Below are positions 1 to 8,050 of a stretch of 64,000 nt of DNA, piece by piece (the first letter of the stretch is position 1; every line of letters starts with the position of its first letter). Under the pieces are notes generated by a model. It saw only the letters and a program-made list of their open reading frames with translations, made no database searches and was not told the origin of the DNA. The position numbers and the translations under genes were made by a program. This stretch comes from Terriglobia bacterium. GTDB lineage: Bacteria > Acidobacteriota > Terriglobia > Bryobacterales > UBA6623. The stretch spans positions 72,863 to 136,862 of the forward strand of contig VXRL01000004.1 in NCBI GenBank assembly GCA_009838515.1. Direction: 5' to 3'.

Positions 1-194
1 TTGCCCGCTTCGTTGGATTGGACCATCCGTTGCTCGGATGTGCCTGCGTTCGTGACAGTGACCTCGGCGGCCACGATAACCTGACCCGTTGGATCTGTGA
101 CGGTGCCCGATAGCCGGCCTGACACTTGGGCCCAGCTGACGCTGGCGCCGATCGTCAGGCAAAGCAGCGCGAGGACCGCATTGCGAGAGTTCAT
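1..194 (-). CDS. TonB-dependent receptor, N-terminal part (partial)
   Basis: This is the start of an outer-membrane receptor that continues past the left edge of the window; 64 codons are visible. The translation opens with a Sec signal peptide (MNSRNAVLALLCLTIGASVS, then WAQ) followed at once by a carboxypeptidase-regulatory-like beta-sandwich beginning SGTVTDPTGQVIVAAEVTVT. That signal-peptide plus SGTVTDPTG pattern is typical of the large Oar/TonB-dependent receptors of Acidobacteriota, which import large substrates across the outer membrane. The start is set by ATG at 194-192 with a strong GGGAGGAG ribosome site just upstream (about 199-206). The barrel lies outside the window, so the substrate cannot be judged. 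Other secreted proteins share this regulatory domain, so the receptor call is likely but not certain. Confidence 0.75.
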   Translation of the reverse strand, partial: MNSRNAVLALLCLTIGASVSWAQVSGRLSGTVTDPTGQVIVAAEVTVTNAGTSEQRMVQSNEAG

Positions 195-394
195 GATCTC
201 CTCCCGGCAGGTCACCCCGCCGATGGCATTGAACCGATGGCTCGCCCAAGCATGCCGCGATCTACGCGGCCGGCTGAGCCCGATCAACCGTGGCAACCGC
301 CCCTCGGTTGGCATCCGCCATCGAAATGTGCCGAAGTACGATCCGCCAGCGCAGCGTCCTGCCGAACAGTCTGTTCGCAGGATGCTCCGCCCCG
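195..394. other. 5' untranslated region of the TonB-receptor gene
   Basis: No supported gene lies here. It is the probable leader of the receptor gene, between its promoter and its ATG. The reading frames that cross it have no ribosome site and no recognisable content. Confidence 0.4.
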
Positions 395-423
395 AAACTA
401 TACCCGTCGGCTAGCCCTGTCAA
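395..423 (-). promoter_or_regulatory. Sigma-70-type promoter for the TonB-receptor gene
   Basis: Read on the minus strand there is a perfect TTGACA -35 box (418-423). It is followed either by TATAGT (397-402, 15-nt spacer) or by TAGTTT (395-400, 17-nt spacer). Transcription would begin near 388 and leave a leader of about 190 nt before the ATG at 194. The call rests only on the match to the consensus. Confidence 0.5.
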
Positions 424-598
424 GGGGGAGTGTGTCGAATTTCTTGGTCGAAGCTTGATTTCTGTGTCTTTGACGGCAAGTCTGCCCTCGGACCCCGCGG
501 GCACCTCGACGAATTGGTGGCTCTTAGGCCGCTTCCGAGAGAGCGGCGGGTTACGGTGTATCGCGGACAGGTTCGCCGTCGCGAGTGCAGTACGCGGA

Positions 599-1516
599 TC
601 AGGCAGCACCGTAGGCGGAAGCGTAGACGGACTTGAGGTAGGCGAAGTCCGATTCGATGGCTTGCATCTCCCTCTCGATGCGTTGCGCCTCCGTGGTGGC
701 CTCGATCCTGTACTCGACGTGCAGCGAGATCGGCCCTGTGAACCCGCTGGCGGCCAACAGTTTGAAGAACTTCGGGTAATCGACCATCCCCTGGCCCAGC
801 GGGCACATGCGGGAGCGCCACTCGCCGCCGCTCTTCTCCCAGTAGAAGTCCTTGCAAGCGACCATCTTGAGGCGGTCCTGCAGCCGGTGGAAGCCGATTT
901 CCCAGCCCGCCGAGCCGCCCTCGATCGTCGCATGGCAAGGATCGAAGTAGAAGCCGATCTGCGTGGGATCGGTGTCGCGCAACAGCCACCAGTGGTCCCA
1001 CAGCGCGCTGCCGACATACGTGCCCGAGTGGTTGTGGAAGCCGCCGGTGATGCCGGCATGGCCGGCGATCGCTGCCAGGCTCTCCACCTCCTGCTTGATC
1101 TTGGACAGGTGGCCATCGAAGTCGGAGTACTGACGGTAGCGGTAGTACCCGAGCTTGAAGAACGGGATGCCCAGCTCTGCGGCGGTGTACAGCGTAGGGC
1201 GCGCCGCAGGGTCCCGGCTGGAAAGCAGCCCGGTCGAGATCATCGGCAGTGCGATGCCTTCGGCCGCCAGCGCTTCGAAGGCCCGCGGCAGGTCGCGCTC
1301 CACGTTCTCCGGCAGCACGTGGCCGCGCGGGCGTGTCGTCAGGTCCGCTCCCGCAAATCCGAGCGACCGCAGCGTGGCTGCAAGTTCCTTGTAGCCGAGA
1401 TGGGGCAGGTGCTTGGTGAACAGGCAAAGGGTCGGCTTGTTTTCGGCCGCGCTGCCGGTTGCCGCGGCGGTTGCGGCGGAGACGGCGAGCAGTTCGCGGC
1501 GGGTCAGGGCAGGCAT
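599..1516 (-). CDS. Sugar phosphate isomerase/epimerase (xylose-isomerase-like TIM barrel)
   Basis: The predicted protein has 305 aa. It opens with a Tat-type leader (TRRELLAVSAATAAATG) and then a TIM-barrel domain of the AP endonuclease 2/xylose isomerase-like family. Family-like elements include an early LGYKELAATLRSLGFAGADL segment, HNHSGT mid-protein and FYFDPCHATIEGG as the metal-site region. The substrate is unknown; such proteins isomerise or epimerise sugars or inositols. I prefer ATG at 1516 because a GAGGGA ribosome site sits about 7 nt upstream; ATG at 1522 is the alternative. The gene follows the TRAP receptor gene by about 10 nt on the same strand, so the two are probably co-transcribed and may act on one imported substrate. 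Confidence 0.8.
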   Translation of the reverse strand: MPALTRRELLAVSAATAAATGSAAENKPTLCLFTKHLPHLGYKELAATLRSLGFAGADLTTRPRGHVLPENVERDLPRAFEALAAEGIALPMISTGLLSSRDPAARPTLYTAAELGIPFFKLGYYRYRQYSDFDGHLSKIKQEVESLAAIAGHAGITGGFHNHSGTYVGSALWDHWWLLRDTDPTQIGFYFDPCHATIEGGSAGWEIGFHRLQDRLKMVACKDFYWEKSGGEWRSRMCPLGQGMVDYPKFFKLLAASGFTGPISLHVEYRIEATTEAQRIEREMQAIESDFAYLKSVYASAYGAA

Positions 1517-1526
1517 GGGCATTCCC

Positions 1527-2573
1527 TCATTGCGGGGCCTGGGGGTCTGACCTCTTTGCGCGGTATTCGTCTCTCCAGCGCACTGCTGCATCGAGCAGCT
1601 CGCTTGGAGCGTAGCGATCGCGCAGGCCTGGATACACGACCTCCATCTCGCGCCTCCATTCGGCTAGCGTGGACTGGTCGAGCTCAATTACGCGCAGTCC
1701 GTACTCTTGCATCGAGCGGATTGCGGACGCTTCCTGCGCTCGCGCTGCCTTTTCGATCTCAGCCGTGAGGTCGGTAGCGACTTCCCTCATCTGCCGCTGC
1801 TGGTCAGCCGGGATGGCGTCCCAAACGTCGTTGTTGATCAGCAGCGAGCCCAGGATCGCGACGAAGCGCATGTCGAGCATGTACGGCGCAGAGCCGAACC
1901 ACTGGTAGCCAGCCGCGATCAGCGGCGGCACCGCGAAGACATCCACCAGTCCGGTCTCGAGGTTGGCCTGGAGCTCGGTCAGATCCAGCGGGACTGCGAG
2001 GAAGCCGAACTCGCCGAACAACCGGAGCATGTCATCATCGCCCTTGGAGGTGTAGAGCTTCATCTCGCGCAGCTCCGCCGGAGTCCGGAACTCCTTGACC
2101 GCGAAGAAGCGCGCCCAGCCGGCGTCGCCCCAGCCCAAGGCCGTGAAGCCCTTGTCGCGCAGGCGCCTCTCCAAGGTCGGCGCCAGCTTGTCGAGCACGT
2201 AGTCGAATTCCTCGAGGGACTCGAACATCAAGGGCACCTGCAGCGCGCTGACGCCCTCGTCGAGGAACCCCATGCCGCTTCCCGACAGCAGGGCCGCCTG
2301 CATCTGCCCGTTGCGCATCTTGCGCAGCATCGTGATCTCGTCGCCGGCCACGCCCCCGGGGTAGATCGCGATATCAACCGCTCCGTTGGTGATCTCGCGC
2401 CATTCTTGGCGCATCTTGAGCAGCATCTCGTGAAAGACGCTGTTCTTAGGGGCCACCGTGCCGAGCTTTAACTTGCTCGCGCGACGTCTCTGGCCTAGCA
2501 ACGATTCCAGACCCGCGGTCGGCACCAAGCTGGTCAAGACGGCCAGTGCCAGCAAGAAGCCAAGTCTTCTCAT
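1527..2573 (-). CDS. TRAP transporter solute-binding protein, DctP/TatP type
   Basis: A 348-aa periplasmic receptor with a signal peptide (LGFLLALAVLTSLVPTAG). The DctP fold shows in KLGTVAPKNSVFHEMLLKM near the N-terminus, IYPGGVAGDEITMLRKMRNG, and the later LQANLETGLVDVFAVPP with the conserved ligand-contact region. Such proteins deliver organic acids or related solutes to a DctQM membrane unit driven by a sodium or proton gradient. No DctQ or DctM gene is in the window. A TatT (TRAP-associated TPR lipoprotein) gene lies at 4910-5866 on the same strand, separated from this one by an opposite-strand toxin-like pair. In spirochaetes TatT and TatP form a complex, so the two genes here were probably adjacent once. 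Confidence 0.85.
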   Translation of the reverse strand: MRRLGFLLALAVLTSLVPTAGLESLLGQRRRASKLKLGTVAPKNSVFHEMLLKMRQEWREITNGAVDIAIYPGGVAGDEITMLRKMRNGQMQAALLSGSGMGFLDEGVSALQVPLMFESLEEFDYVLDKLAPTLERRLRDKGFTALGWGDAGWARFFAVKEFRTPAELREMKLYTSKGDDDMLRLFGEFGFLAVPLDLTELQANLETGLVDVFAVPPLIAAGYQWFGSAPYMLDMRFVAILGSLLINNDVWDAIPADQQRQMREVATDLTAEIEKAARAQEASAIRSMQEYGLRVIELDQSTLAEWRREMEVVYPGLRDRYAPSELLDAAVRWRDEYRAKRSDPQAPQ

Positions 2574-2996
2574 CGCGCCGTTCGAACCGGCCCAGGCACC
2601 TCAACCGCAAGCCTGGAACAGGGACATCCTTAGTATAGGTGGGGGCGAGATCCCGCCAAATGGCTTCCGGGAGCCGCTCTCATTCCAACATAAAGGCGCT
2701 CGGATCGGATCTTGGCCAGCGCACGTCCGGAGCCTCGCGCTGGCGCCGGTCTCGAGCGTTGTGATGCAGTCCGACTGATGCCGCCGAATCGCGGGCGAGC
2801 CTCTGCGGGGAGGGCCTTCAGTGTCTACGATGTCAAGGGGTCTCCGTCTCGGGTTTTTGACCTGCATATGGTCCAAGATCACAGATCCAGCCCTCGGCGA
2901 CACCGACTTGCCTGGAGCCGGATCGTGCCTCGGGCCCCGCTCTCGGAGCGCTTCTTCCGAGCACGCGCACGTTGATCGGGTCCCTACGATGACAGT
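2574..2996. other. Intergenic stretch without a recognisable gene
   Basis: About 420 bases between the TRAP receptor gene and the promoter of the AbiEii-like module. Short open frames exist on both strands, but none has a ribosome site or a recognisable product. No tRNA, repeat or insertion-sequence end was seen. Confidence 0.5.
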
Positions 2997-3025
2997 TTGC
3001 CGGGCGACTTGGTCGAGAGTATAAT
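2997..3025 (+). promoter_or_regulatory. Sigma-70-type promoter of the AbiEii-like module
   Basis: TTGCCG (2997-3002), a 17-nt spacer and a perfect TATAAT (3020-3025) make a near-consensus promoter. It is followed by an AT-rich tract to about 3060 that stands out from the GC-rich surroundings and includes AAAAT/ATTTT arms. It points at the two genes starting at 3109 and would give a leader of about 75 nt. Confidence 0.6.
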
Positions 3026-3108
3026 TTACGAAGAAAATAACAATTTTATATGAAAATTCCTGCCCAAACGCTTGCCAAGCGAGATGGCGCGTGCTTCAAT
3101 AGTGAACA

Positions 3109-3669
3109 GTGTCCGACTCCAGCTCAGAGGATCTTCTGCCGACCTTCTGGAATCCAGGGATCGGAAAGTACCACCAAGCCGTCCGGATTCCGGTCACGAC
3201 CCCGACACGCTATTTGTCATACTTGGCCGCCCTTAACCTTCGCCTCCCTGGCGAGGACACCGGAGACTGGCACGGAGACCTGCCGTTCGTCACGTCCATT
3301 GACAATCCCCGCACCCTGAAGCCCGCCGGGCCTGGCGGCTGGTCGGACACGACACCGAGCCTCGGAAGCAAGGGCGTCCGTGACATGGCCCACGTCCTTG
3401 AGGGACTGTATATCCCGCCCGGCTGCGGGCCGGTATGGGTGGCGAACCACTATCGTGCGATTGCGGACTACGTGCTTGTCGATACCCAAGGGTGCTGGTG
3501 CGCCGAGTTTCCAAGGCACGTCCCGGTCCACAACATCAACCAATGGCTTTTCGCCCCTGAGCACGTAGAGCACTTGGTCGAGGAGTACCTCAAGCCGCTC
3601 CGGAACCAGCTAACCCCGGAAGAAAAGGAACTCCACGACGCATGGCTCCCGACCGTAGTGTTCGGCTGA
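3109..3669 (+). CDS. Hypothetical protein, possible partner of AbiEii-like toxin
   Basis: A 186-aa soluble protein with no signal peptide and no membrane segment that I do not recognise. It starts at GTG 3109, the first start after an in-frame stop; no good ribosome site is visible. The N-terminal half is rich in Pro, Gly and Trp (FWNPGIGKYHQAVRIPV, GPGGWSDTTPS). The C-terminal third contains a short acidic helix (APEHVEHLVEEYLKPL) and another near the end (TPEEKELHDAW). Its last 28 bases overlap the start of the AbiEii-like gene, so the two are translationally coupled and transcribed from the promoter at 2997. By position it could be the antitoxin or a regulator, but it does not look like the winged-helix AbiEi antitoxin. 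Confidence 0.6.
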   Translation: MSDSSSEDLLPTFWNPGIGKYHQAVRIPVTTPTRYLSYLAALNLRLPGEDTGDWHGDLPFVTSIDNPRTLKPAGPGGWSDTTPSLGSKGVRDMAHVLEGLYIPPGCGPVWVANHYRAIADYVLVDTQGCWCAEFPRHVPVHNINQWLFAPEHVEHLVEEYLKPLRNQLTPEEKELHDAWLPTVVFG

Positions 3670-4772
3670 ACCCGGACCAAGCACTCCACGAACGCATCAT
3701 GCGAGCGATCGCTCTCGAGATGCAAGACACACCCCTCGTGCTGAAGGGAGGGACTGCGCTGGCGTTGCTCTATGGGTTAGACCGTCATTCTGTTGACCTC
3801 GACTTCGATTGCGGCCGCGCAAAGCGGGTCTCGATAAAGCGCCAAGTACGGCGCGGCCTGCGAGAGGTCGATGTTCCGATGTCTGCCTTCAGGCGGGGTC
3901 TCCCCATGTGGAAGGGACGACGATTCCATGTCCGCTACGTCAACCCTGCGAACAACGCAGATCGATTGCTGAAGGTGGAGTTGAGTTTCAGAACCATACC
4001 GCAAGAGAACGACATCGAAGTCGTGGATGGAATTCGCACCTACAAGACTCCGGCCTTGTTCGATCAGAAGATGAACGCCGCGGAAGACCGGACCAAGGCG
4101 AGAGACCTCTACGACCTGGGGTTCTTGGCAGAGTCCTATGGAGACAGTTTCTCAACCGAGCAGATTCTGCGAGCTGACCGATTCAGCAGGCGCTACAAGC
4201 GCCTCGCAGATCGGTATCGCCGGGTCTTCCAAGACGACGAACTGTTAAAGAGCGTAACCACCGCTGATGATCGAGCGCTGGCGTTCAGGATCGCGATTGT
4301 CGAGCAGATGCACCATCGCGGGCAACTGATCATGGAGCAGTCCGTTTCCAGCGAGCGGCCGCTCGCGGACGTACTGGCCCTGCACAAGATCTGGCTCGAA
4401 TCGGATGGCCAGCGAGGTTCCCGAGCGGATCTCAGCGACGGAAAATTCGTCGGGTCTGTCTTGTGTGGCTTGAACTTCGAGCGGGCGGATCTGCGAAGAG
4501 CCGACTTTTCGAGCGCGGATCTTCGGAACGCCAACCTTCGGAACGCCGACCTAAGCGGGGCGGTATTGGCCAGCGCCGACCTGCGGGGAGCCGACTTCTC
4601 CGGCGCGGACCTCACAGACATCTCGATGCGCGATTGCAACGCTGGACCGGCCAGCAAGGGGCTTGCCGAGGCACTCGCGAGAGTTGCCAAGCCCGATCCA
4701 CCTCGCTACGTTCGCTACCGCCCGGTCCCACGTCGGGTCGAACCGGAGAGGGAGTTCGGGCCGTCACGCTAG
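3642..4772 (+). CDS. AbiEii-type nucleotidyltransferase fused to pentapeptide repeats
   Basis: A 376-aa protein with two parts. Residues about 25-180 match the AbiEii/MNT nucleotidyltransferase fold: LKGGTALALLYG (G36-G37), then HSVDLDFD (catalytic-type D52 and D54), and a later KARDLYDLGFL segment typical of the family. AbiEii proteins are type IV toxins, some of which block growth by transferring nucleotides to tRNA. From about residue 265 to 335 there is a run of pentapeptide repeats, A(D/N)Lxx, for example ADLRR, ADFSS, ADLRN, ANLRN, ADLSG, ADLRG and ADFSG, which fold as a right-handed beta-helix that can mimic DNA. The fusion of the two is not standard. Translation starts at ATG 3642 inside the upstream gene. 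Activity as a toxin is inferred from family only. Confidence 0.75.
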   Translation: MAPDRSVRLNPDQALHERIMRAIALEMQDTPLVLKGGTALALLYGLDRHSVDLDFDCGRAKRVSIKRQVRRGLREVDVPMSAFRRGLPMWKGRRFHVRYVNPANNADRLLKVELSFRTIPQENDIEVVDGIRTYKTPALFDQKMNAAEDRTKARDLYDLGFLAESYGDSFSTEQILRADRFSRRYKRLADRYRRVFQDDELLKSVTTADDRALAFRIAIVEQMHHRGQLIMEQSVSSERPLADVLALHKIWLESDGQRGSRADLSDGKFVGSVLCGLNFERADLRRADFSSADLRNANLRNADLSGAVLASADLRGADFSGADLTDISMRDCNAGPASKGLAEALARVAKPDPPRYVRYRPVPRRVEPEREFGPSR

Positions 4773-4909
4773 TCCTGGGCAGAGTGGTCTGCCATCAAGC
4801 CTCGACTGCTCCGGAGCATAGCCGGAACTTCGGGGTGTGGCCAAGGTCGGCTCTCGGTTCAGCATTGCGCCCACGCGGTCAAGGGGACTCCCTGATCGGC
4901 GGCCTTGAA

Positions 4910-5866
4910 TCAGAAGAACAGGTCGTCGACCTTGGAACGCAGCCACCGCGCTCGGCGCTGCGCGAGGTGGTTGAGCAACCGGTATTGCTCGTGCGCGTCC
5001 GGATCCACCGCGAGGGCCTTGTTCAGCATCTCGTCGAAGAGCGCGCGGTCTTGCTCCGGTATCGCACGCGCCTCCGCATAGGTCACGAACAGGCCGGCGC
5101 GCTCCCCTGCGGACAATTCCAGCGCGCGCCGGTAGCTCTCCTCCATGACACTCTCGGCACCGCCCCCCGGCTTGGCCGACTCCAAGCTCAGCCGGAATTC
5201 GTGGAAGGCCCCGCGGTCCCACGTCTCGTCGAGTTCCAGCGCGCGCTCCAGCATCGCGTCGACCTCGCGCAAGCGCACAACCATGGACGCGTCGGTCGGA
5301 TCGGCCGAGATCGACAGGCCAAGCGCTGCCCCGGCCCAATACAGCAGGTCGATGTGTTTCTTTGCCACGCGCCCGGCGGCCGAGCCGGGGCTGGTTCGAA
5401 ATTCTTCGGCTATGCCCGGATAGGCCGCCTCGAGCCCGCGCATGCTGAAGGCCAGAGAGCGCAGGTAGAGCCTCTTGGCGCGCTCGCGCAACCGCTTGCC
5501 CTCTAGGTAGTCCTCGTCAGCGAGCATCTCGCCCGGCGTGTCGACATAGGCCAGCGCGTACAGGGCGAACCCCTTGGCGGCCGTGACAAGCAGCCCACGG
5601 TGGCGAGGCGTGATTTCAAGCAGGCTCTCGACGAACTTGAGGCTGAATGGCAGGGCGTCGCCCACCAGATCGACATCCGGATCGGTCTCGAACGTCGACG
5701 GTCCCGCCGCTAGCGCGTCACCGACTTGGCGGACAGCGAACTTTTTCACCGAGCAAGCGGAGGCCAAGCAGAGGCAGGCGGCCAGAGTCACGGCCCACCC
5801 GCACGCGCGTCTGGCGCGCGTCCGCGAGGATTTGCCGTTCGTGGTGCGCAGCGGATTCCGGCCCAT
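4910..5866 (-). CDS. TatT-like TRAP-associated TPR lipoprotein
   Basis: A 318-aa lipoprotein of the TRAP transporter TatT component family. The start at ATG 5866 gives a basic N-region, a hydrophobic stretch and a lipobox (CLASAC) with the lipidated cysteine near residue 38. The rest is alpha-helical with degenerate TPR-like repeats, including LLEITPRHRGLLVTAAKGFALYA, LERALELDETWDRGAFHEF and LNKALAVDPDAHEQYRLLNHLA. In Treponema the TatT trimer binds the P-type TRAP receptor and is proposed to channel hydrophobic ligands. Here the matching receptor is at 1527-2573 on the same strand. The gene begins 4 nt after the stop of the DUF885 gene and so belongs to the minus-strand operon that runs down from 8653 or above. 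Confidence 0.8.
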   Translation of the reverse strand: MGRNPLRTTNGKSSRTRARRACGWAVTLAACLCLASACSVKKFAVRQVGDALAAGPSTFETDPDVDLVGDALPFSLKFVESLLEITPRHRGLLVTAAKGFALYALAYVDTPGEMLADEDYLEGKRLRERAKRLYLRSLAFSMRGLEAAYPGIAEEFRTSPGSAAGRVAKKHIDLLYWAGAALGLSISADPTDASMVVRLREVDAMLERALELDETWDRGAFHEFRLSLESAKPGGGAESVMEESYRRALELSAGERAGLFVTYAEARAIPEQDRALFDEMLNKALAVDPDAHEQYRLLNHLAQRRARWLRSKVDDLFF

Positions 5867-5870
5867 GCGC

Positions 5871-7595
5871 TTACAGCTCCAGCAGCCCCCGCACGAACCG
5901 CACCGGCGGCGAGCCGAACGAGAGCACCCTGTCGTGGTACGCCTGCCAGTCTTGGACCGGGCCGTTGCGCTCGATCCACGCAGCCCGCATGTCATTGTGT
6001 TCTGCGATGCCGACGAAATAGGTCGAGAGCTGGGCGGACGTGAGTTGGGCCCGGATCCACTTGCCCGCCGCCTCGCCTTCTTCTTGGAAGCCTTGGCCCA
6101 TCATCATGTCCATCGCTTCCCGTTCAGTCATCGAGCCCGCGTGGATTTTCTGGTCGAGGATGGCGTTGATCACGGCGCGGGTCAGCATCTTGAGCTGCTG
6201 CATCTTGAAGCGGGCCCCGCCGAAGCCGTGCTCGACCATGACTTGCTCCGCGTACACAGCCCAGCCTTCGATAAAGGTACCCGAGGAAAAGATCGACCGG
6301 ACCATGGTCGGTGCCTCCAGGCGGTTGGAATGGGCGAGCTGCAAGTAGTGTCCAGGGATTGCCTCGTGGACGGTCAGGTCTTGCAGCATGAAATCGTTGT
6401 ATTCGCGGTAGAACGAAAGCTTGCGCTCGGGCGTCCAGTCTTGCGGGGTCGGCGAGATGGCGTAGAAGGTCTCGCCGTGCTCTTCCAGCGGCCCGGGCGA
6501 ATCGCAGTAGGCGGTGGAGACGCCTCTGCGGAATTCCGGCATGACGATGATCTGCAGCGGCTCGTCCGGGACCGACACAAGCCTGCTTTCCCGGGTGAAC
6601 TCGGTGACTTCCGCCAGGTCCTGCTTGGCATCTTCAACGATGGACGAGTCCGTAGGATGGGAATCCGCCAGCATGTCGAGCACCGCTCGAATCACGGCCG
6701 GCCGGTCCGCGAGCGCCTCCTCTCCGGCGTCGGGGCGGTGTTCTTGGTACAGCGGCAGGGCCGTGCTGTAGAGTTCTTCCTGTAGTTCGTCCAGCCTGCG
6801 TAGCGCGCGTTCTAGGATCTCCTCCATCGACAGATCGGAATGCAGCGTGTAGGCGAGCTTCGCGCGGTATTTCTCCTCGCCGATGCGGAACGAGCGGGTC
6901 GAGCGGGGCAGCAGTTCTTCGCGCATCCAGCGGCCGTGCTCTTCGAGCGCTTGGAGTGCCGCCTCCCGAGACGGGGCGAGTTCCTCTTCCATGCCCGGGG
7001 CCAGCGCGAGGAATTCGTCGAGGTTCTTCGACACCAGGGCGATCGCGCCGTCGTTCTGTCGAATCGCTGTCTCGGCGTGGATTCTGGGAGGGTCGATCAG
7101 GTTCTCGCGCGCTGCGGACAGCACCGCGGGAATTTCCTTCAGCCGCTGGTGGAGGCTCTGCAGGCGTTCCTCGAGCGGCGCGAACTCCCGTGCCAGCAGC
7201 GAGTAGAGCGCATCGCCCACGCCGTAGCGCATCGGATTCCATTCGTGCTCCCGCAGGACCTCGGAGGACCAGATGCTGAATTCGACGTAGTTGCGCAGGA
7301 TCTCGTAGTCGATGGCGTTGGCCGCGACCAGGCGCGCCGGATCGATTGCTGCCAGCTCCTCCAGATAGCGCTTGTTCCACTCCAGGCCCGAGGCCACGCC
7401 TGCTGCCGTGTAGTCGTTGAGCCTGCCGTCGTAGCGGTGGTCGCCCAAGGCCGTAGCGTATTCGGGATAGCGCTCGAGAAACTCCTCGATGTAGCTCTCC
7501 GCCAGGGCGACGAATTGATCGTCCTGGGGCGGCGGCCCCGAACAAGACAGCGTCGCGACAACGGCCGCGACGAGCCAGCTGGCGCGCGTCTTCAT
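5871..7595 (-). CDS. DUF885 family lipoprotein, probable zinc peptidase
   Basis: A 574-aa protein of the DUF885 family, which is related to zinc metallopeptidases. I place the start at ATG 7595, which yields a lipoprotein leader (SWLVAAVVATLSC) with an LSC lipobox; the longer frame upstream lacks a signal. The diagnostic HEAIPGHYLQ segment, with an HExxxGH zinc-site layout, is present in the C-terminal third. Other family elements are the N-terminal FLERYPEYATALGDHRYDG and a C-terminal YHDRVLSFGSPPV. The protein probably works on peptides in the periplasm, anchored to a membrane. It lies 4 nt before tatT and 26 nt after the 139-aa hypothetical gene, consistent with one transcript. Confidence 0.85.
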   Translation of the reverse strand: MKTRASWLVAAVVATLSCSGPPPQDDQFVALAESYIEEFLERYPEYATALGDHRYDGRLNDYTAAGVASGLEWNKRYLEELAAIDPARLVAANAIDYEILRNYVEFSIWSSEVLREHEWNPMRYGVGDALYSLLAREFAPLEERLQSLHQRLKEIPAVLSAARENLIDPPRIHAETAIRQNDGAIALVSKNLDEFLALAPGMEEELAPSREAALQALEEHGRWMREELLPRSTRSFRIGEEKYRAKLAYTLHSDLSMEEILERALRRLDELQEELYSTALPLYQEHRPDAGEEALADRPAVIRAVLDMLADSHPTDSSIVEDAKQDLAEVTEFTRESRLVSVPDEPLQIIVMPEFRRGVSTAYCDSPGPLEEHGETFYAISPTPQDWTPERKLSFYREYNDFMLQDLTVHEAIPGHYLQLAHSNRLEAPTMVRSIFSSGTFIEGWAVYAEQVMVEHGFGGARFKMQQLKMLTRAVINAILDQKIHAGSMTEREAMDMMMGQGFQEEGEAAGKWIRAQLTSAQLSTYFVGIAEHNDMRAAWIERNGPVQDWQAYHDRVLSFGSPPVRFVRGLLEL

Positions 7596-7621
7596 GCGCT
7601 CATTGTACGTTCGGCCTGCTT

Positions 7622-8041
7622 TCAGAGATCGAGTTCGGCGACGTGGCGCTCGACCTGTTCGGCGGTCAGCGGCCACTCGCCGTCATGCCGGATATGCTCG
7701 GACTCGTCAAGGATCGCAAACAGCTGCATCTTCACGATCGCGTAGCGCTCGACCGCGTTCAAGTCGCGGCCCGCGCTCCGCTCCCAGGCTGCGAAGCTCT
7801 CATCGGGAGCGAACACGGCGAGGCGAAACCGCGCAGCCCTGTCGGACGTGCACTCGAACACGAACTCCCTGCCGACAGAGTCCGAGCGCGTGGCGGCCCG
7901 GTAGCCTTCGTAGGTGTACTGGTAGACGTATCCGCTATCGGCGGCGTAGGCCTTTTCGCGCCGGATCGGCGGCCGTCCTAGAAGTTCCGGCCCGGGTTGC
8001 TGGCGGTCGCGCCGCAGCAGTTCGAGGAACTTGGCTAGCAT
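7622..8041 (-). CDS. Conserved-looking hypothetical protein
   Basis: A 139-aa soluble protein with no signal peptide that I cannot assign to a family. ATG 8041 lies 9 nt after the stop of the sulfite-oxidase-like gene, and the stop is 26 nt before the DUF885 gene, so it sits inside a tight operon and is very likely real. It has an aromatic stretch (DSGYVYQYTYEGYRA), a beta-rich middle (REFVFECTSDRAARFRLAVF) and a helical C-terminus (AVERYAIVKMQLFAILDES). Its position directly after the molybdopterin protein suggests an accessory role for that enzyme, but nothing in the sequence proves this. Confidence 0.65.
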   Translation of the reverse strand: MLAKFLELLRRDRQQPGPELLGRPPIRREKAYAADSGYVYQYTYEGYRAATRSDSVGREFVFECTSDRAARFRLAVFAPDESFAAWERSAGRDLNAVERYAIVKMQLFAILDESEHIRHDGEWPLTAEQVERHVAELDL

Positions 8042-8050
8042 CGCGGGCCG

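Noticed and set aside
2573-2610. tRNA-like T-arm (GGTTCGAAC on the minus strand)
   Set aside because: No matching acceptor, D or anticodon stems surround it and the acceptor would lie inside the TRAP receptor gene.
3050-3319. ATG-started frame overlapping the 186-aa gene
   Set aside because: It ends early, lacks a ribosome site and is out of frame with the gene that overlaps and is coupled to the AbiEii-like gene.
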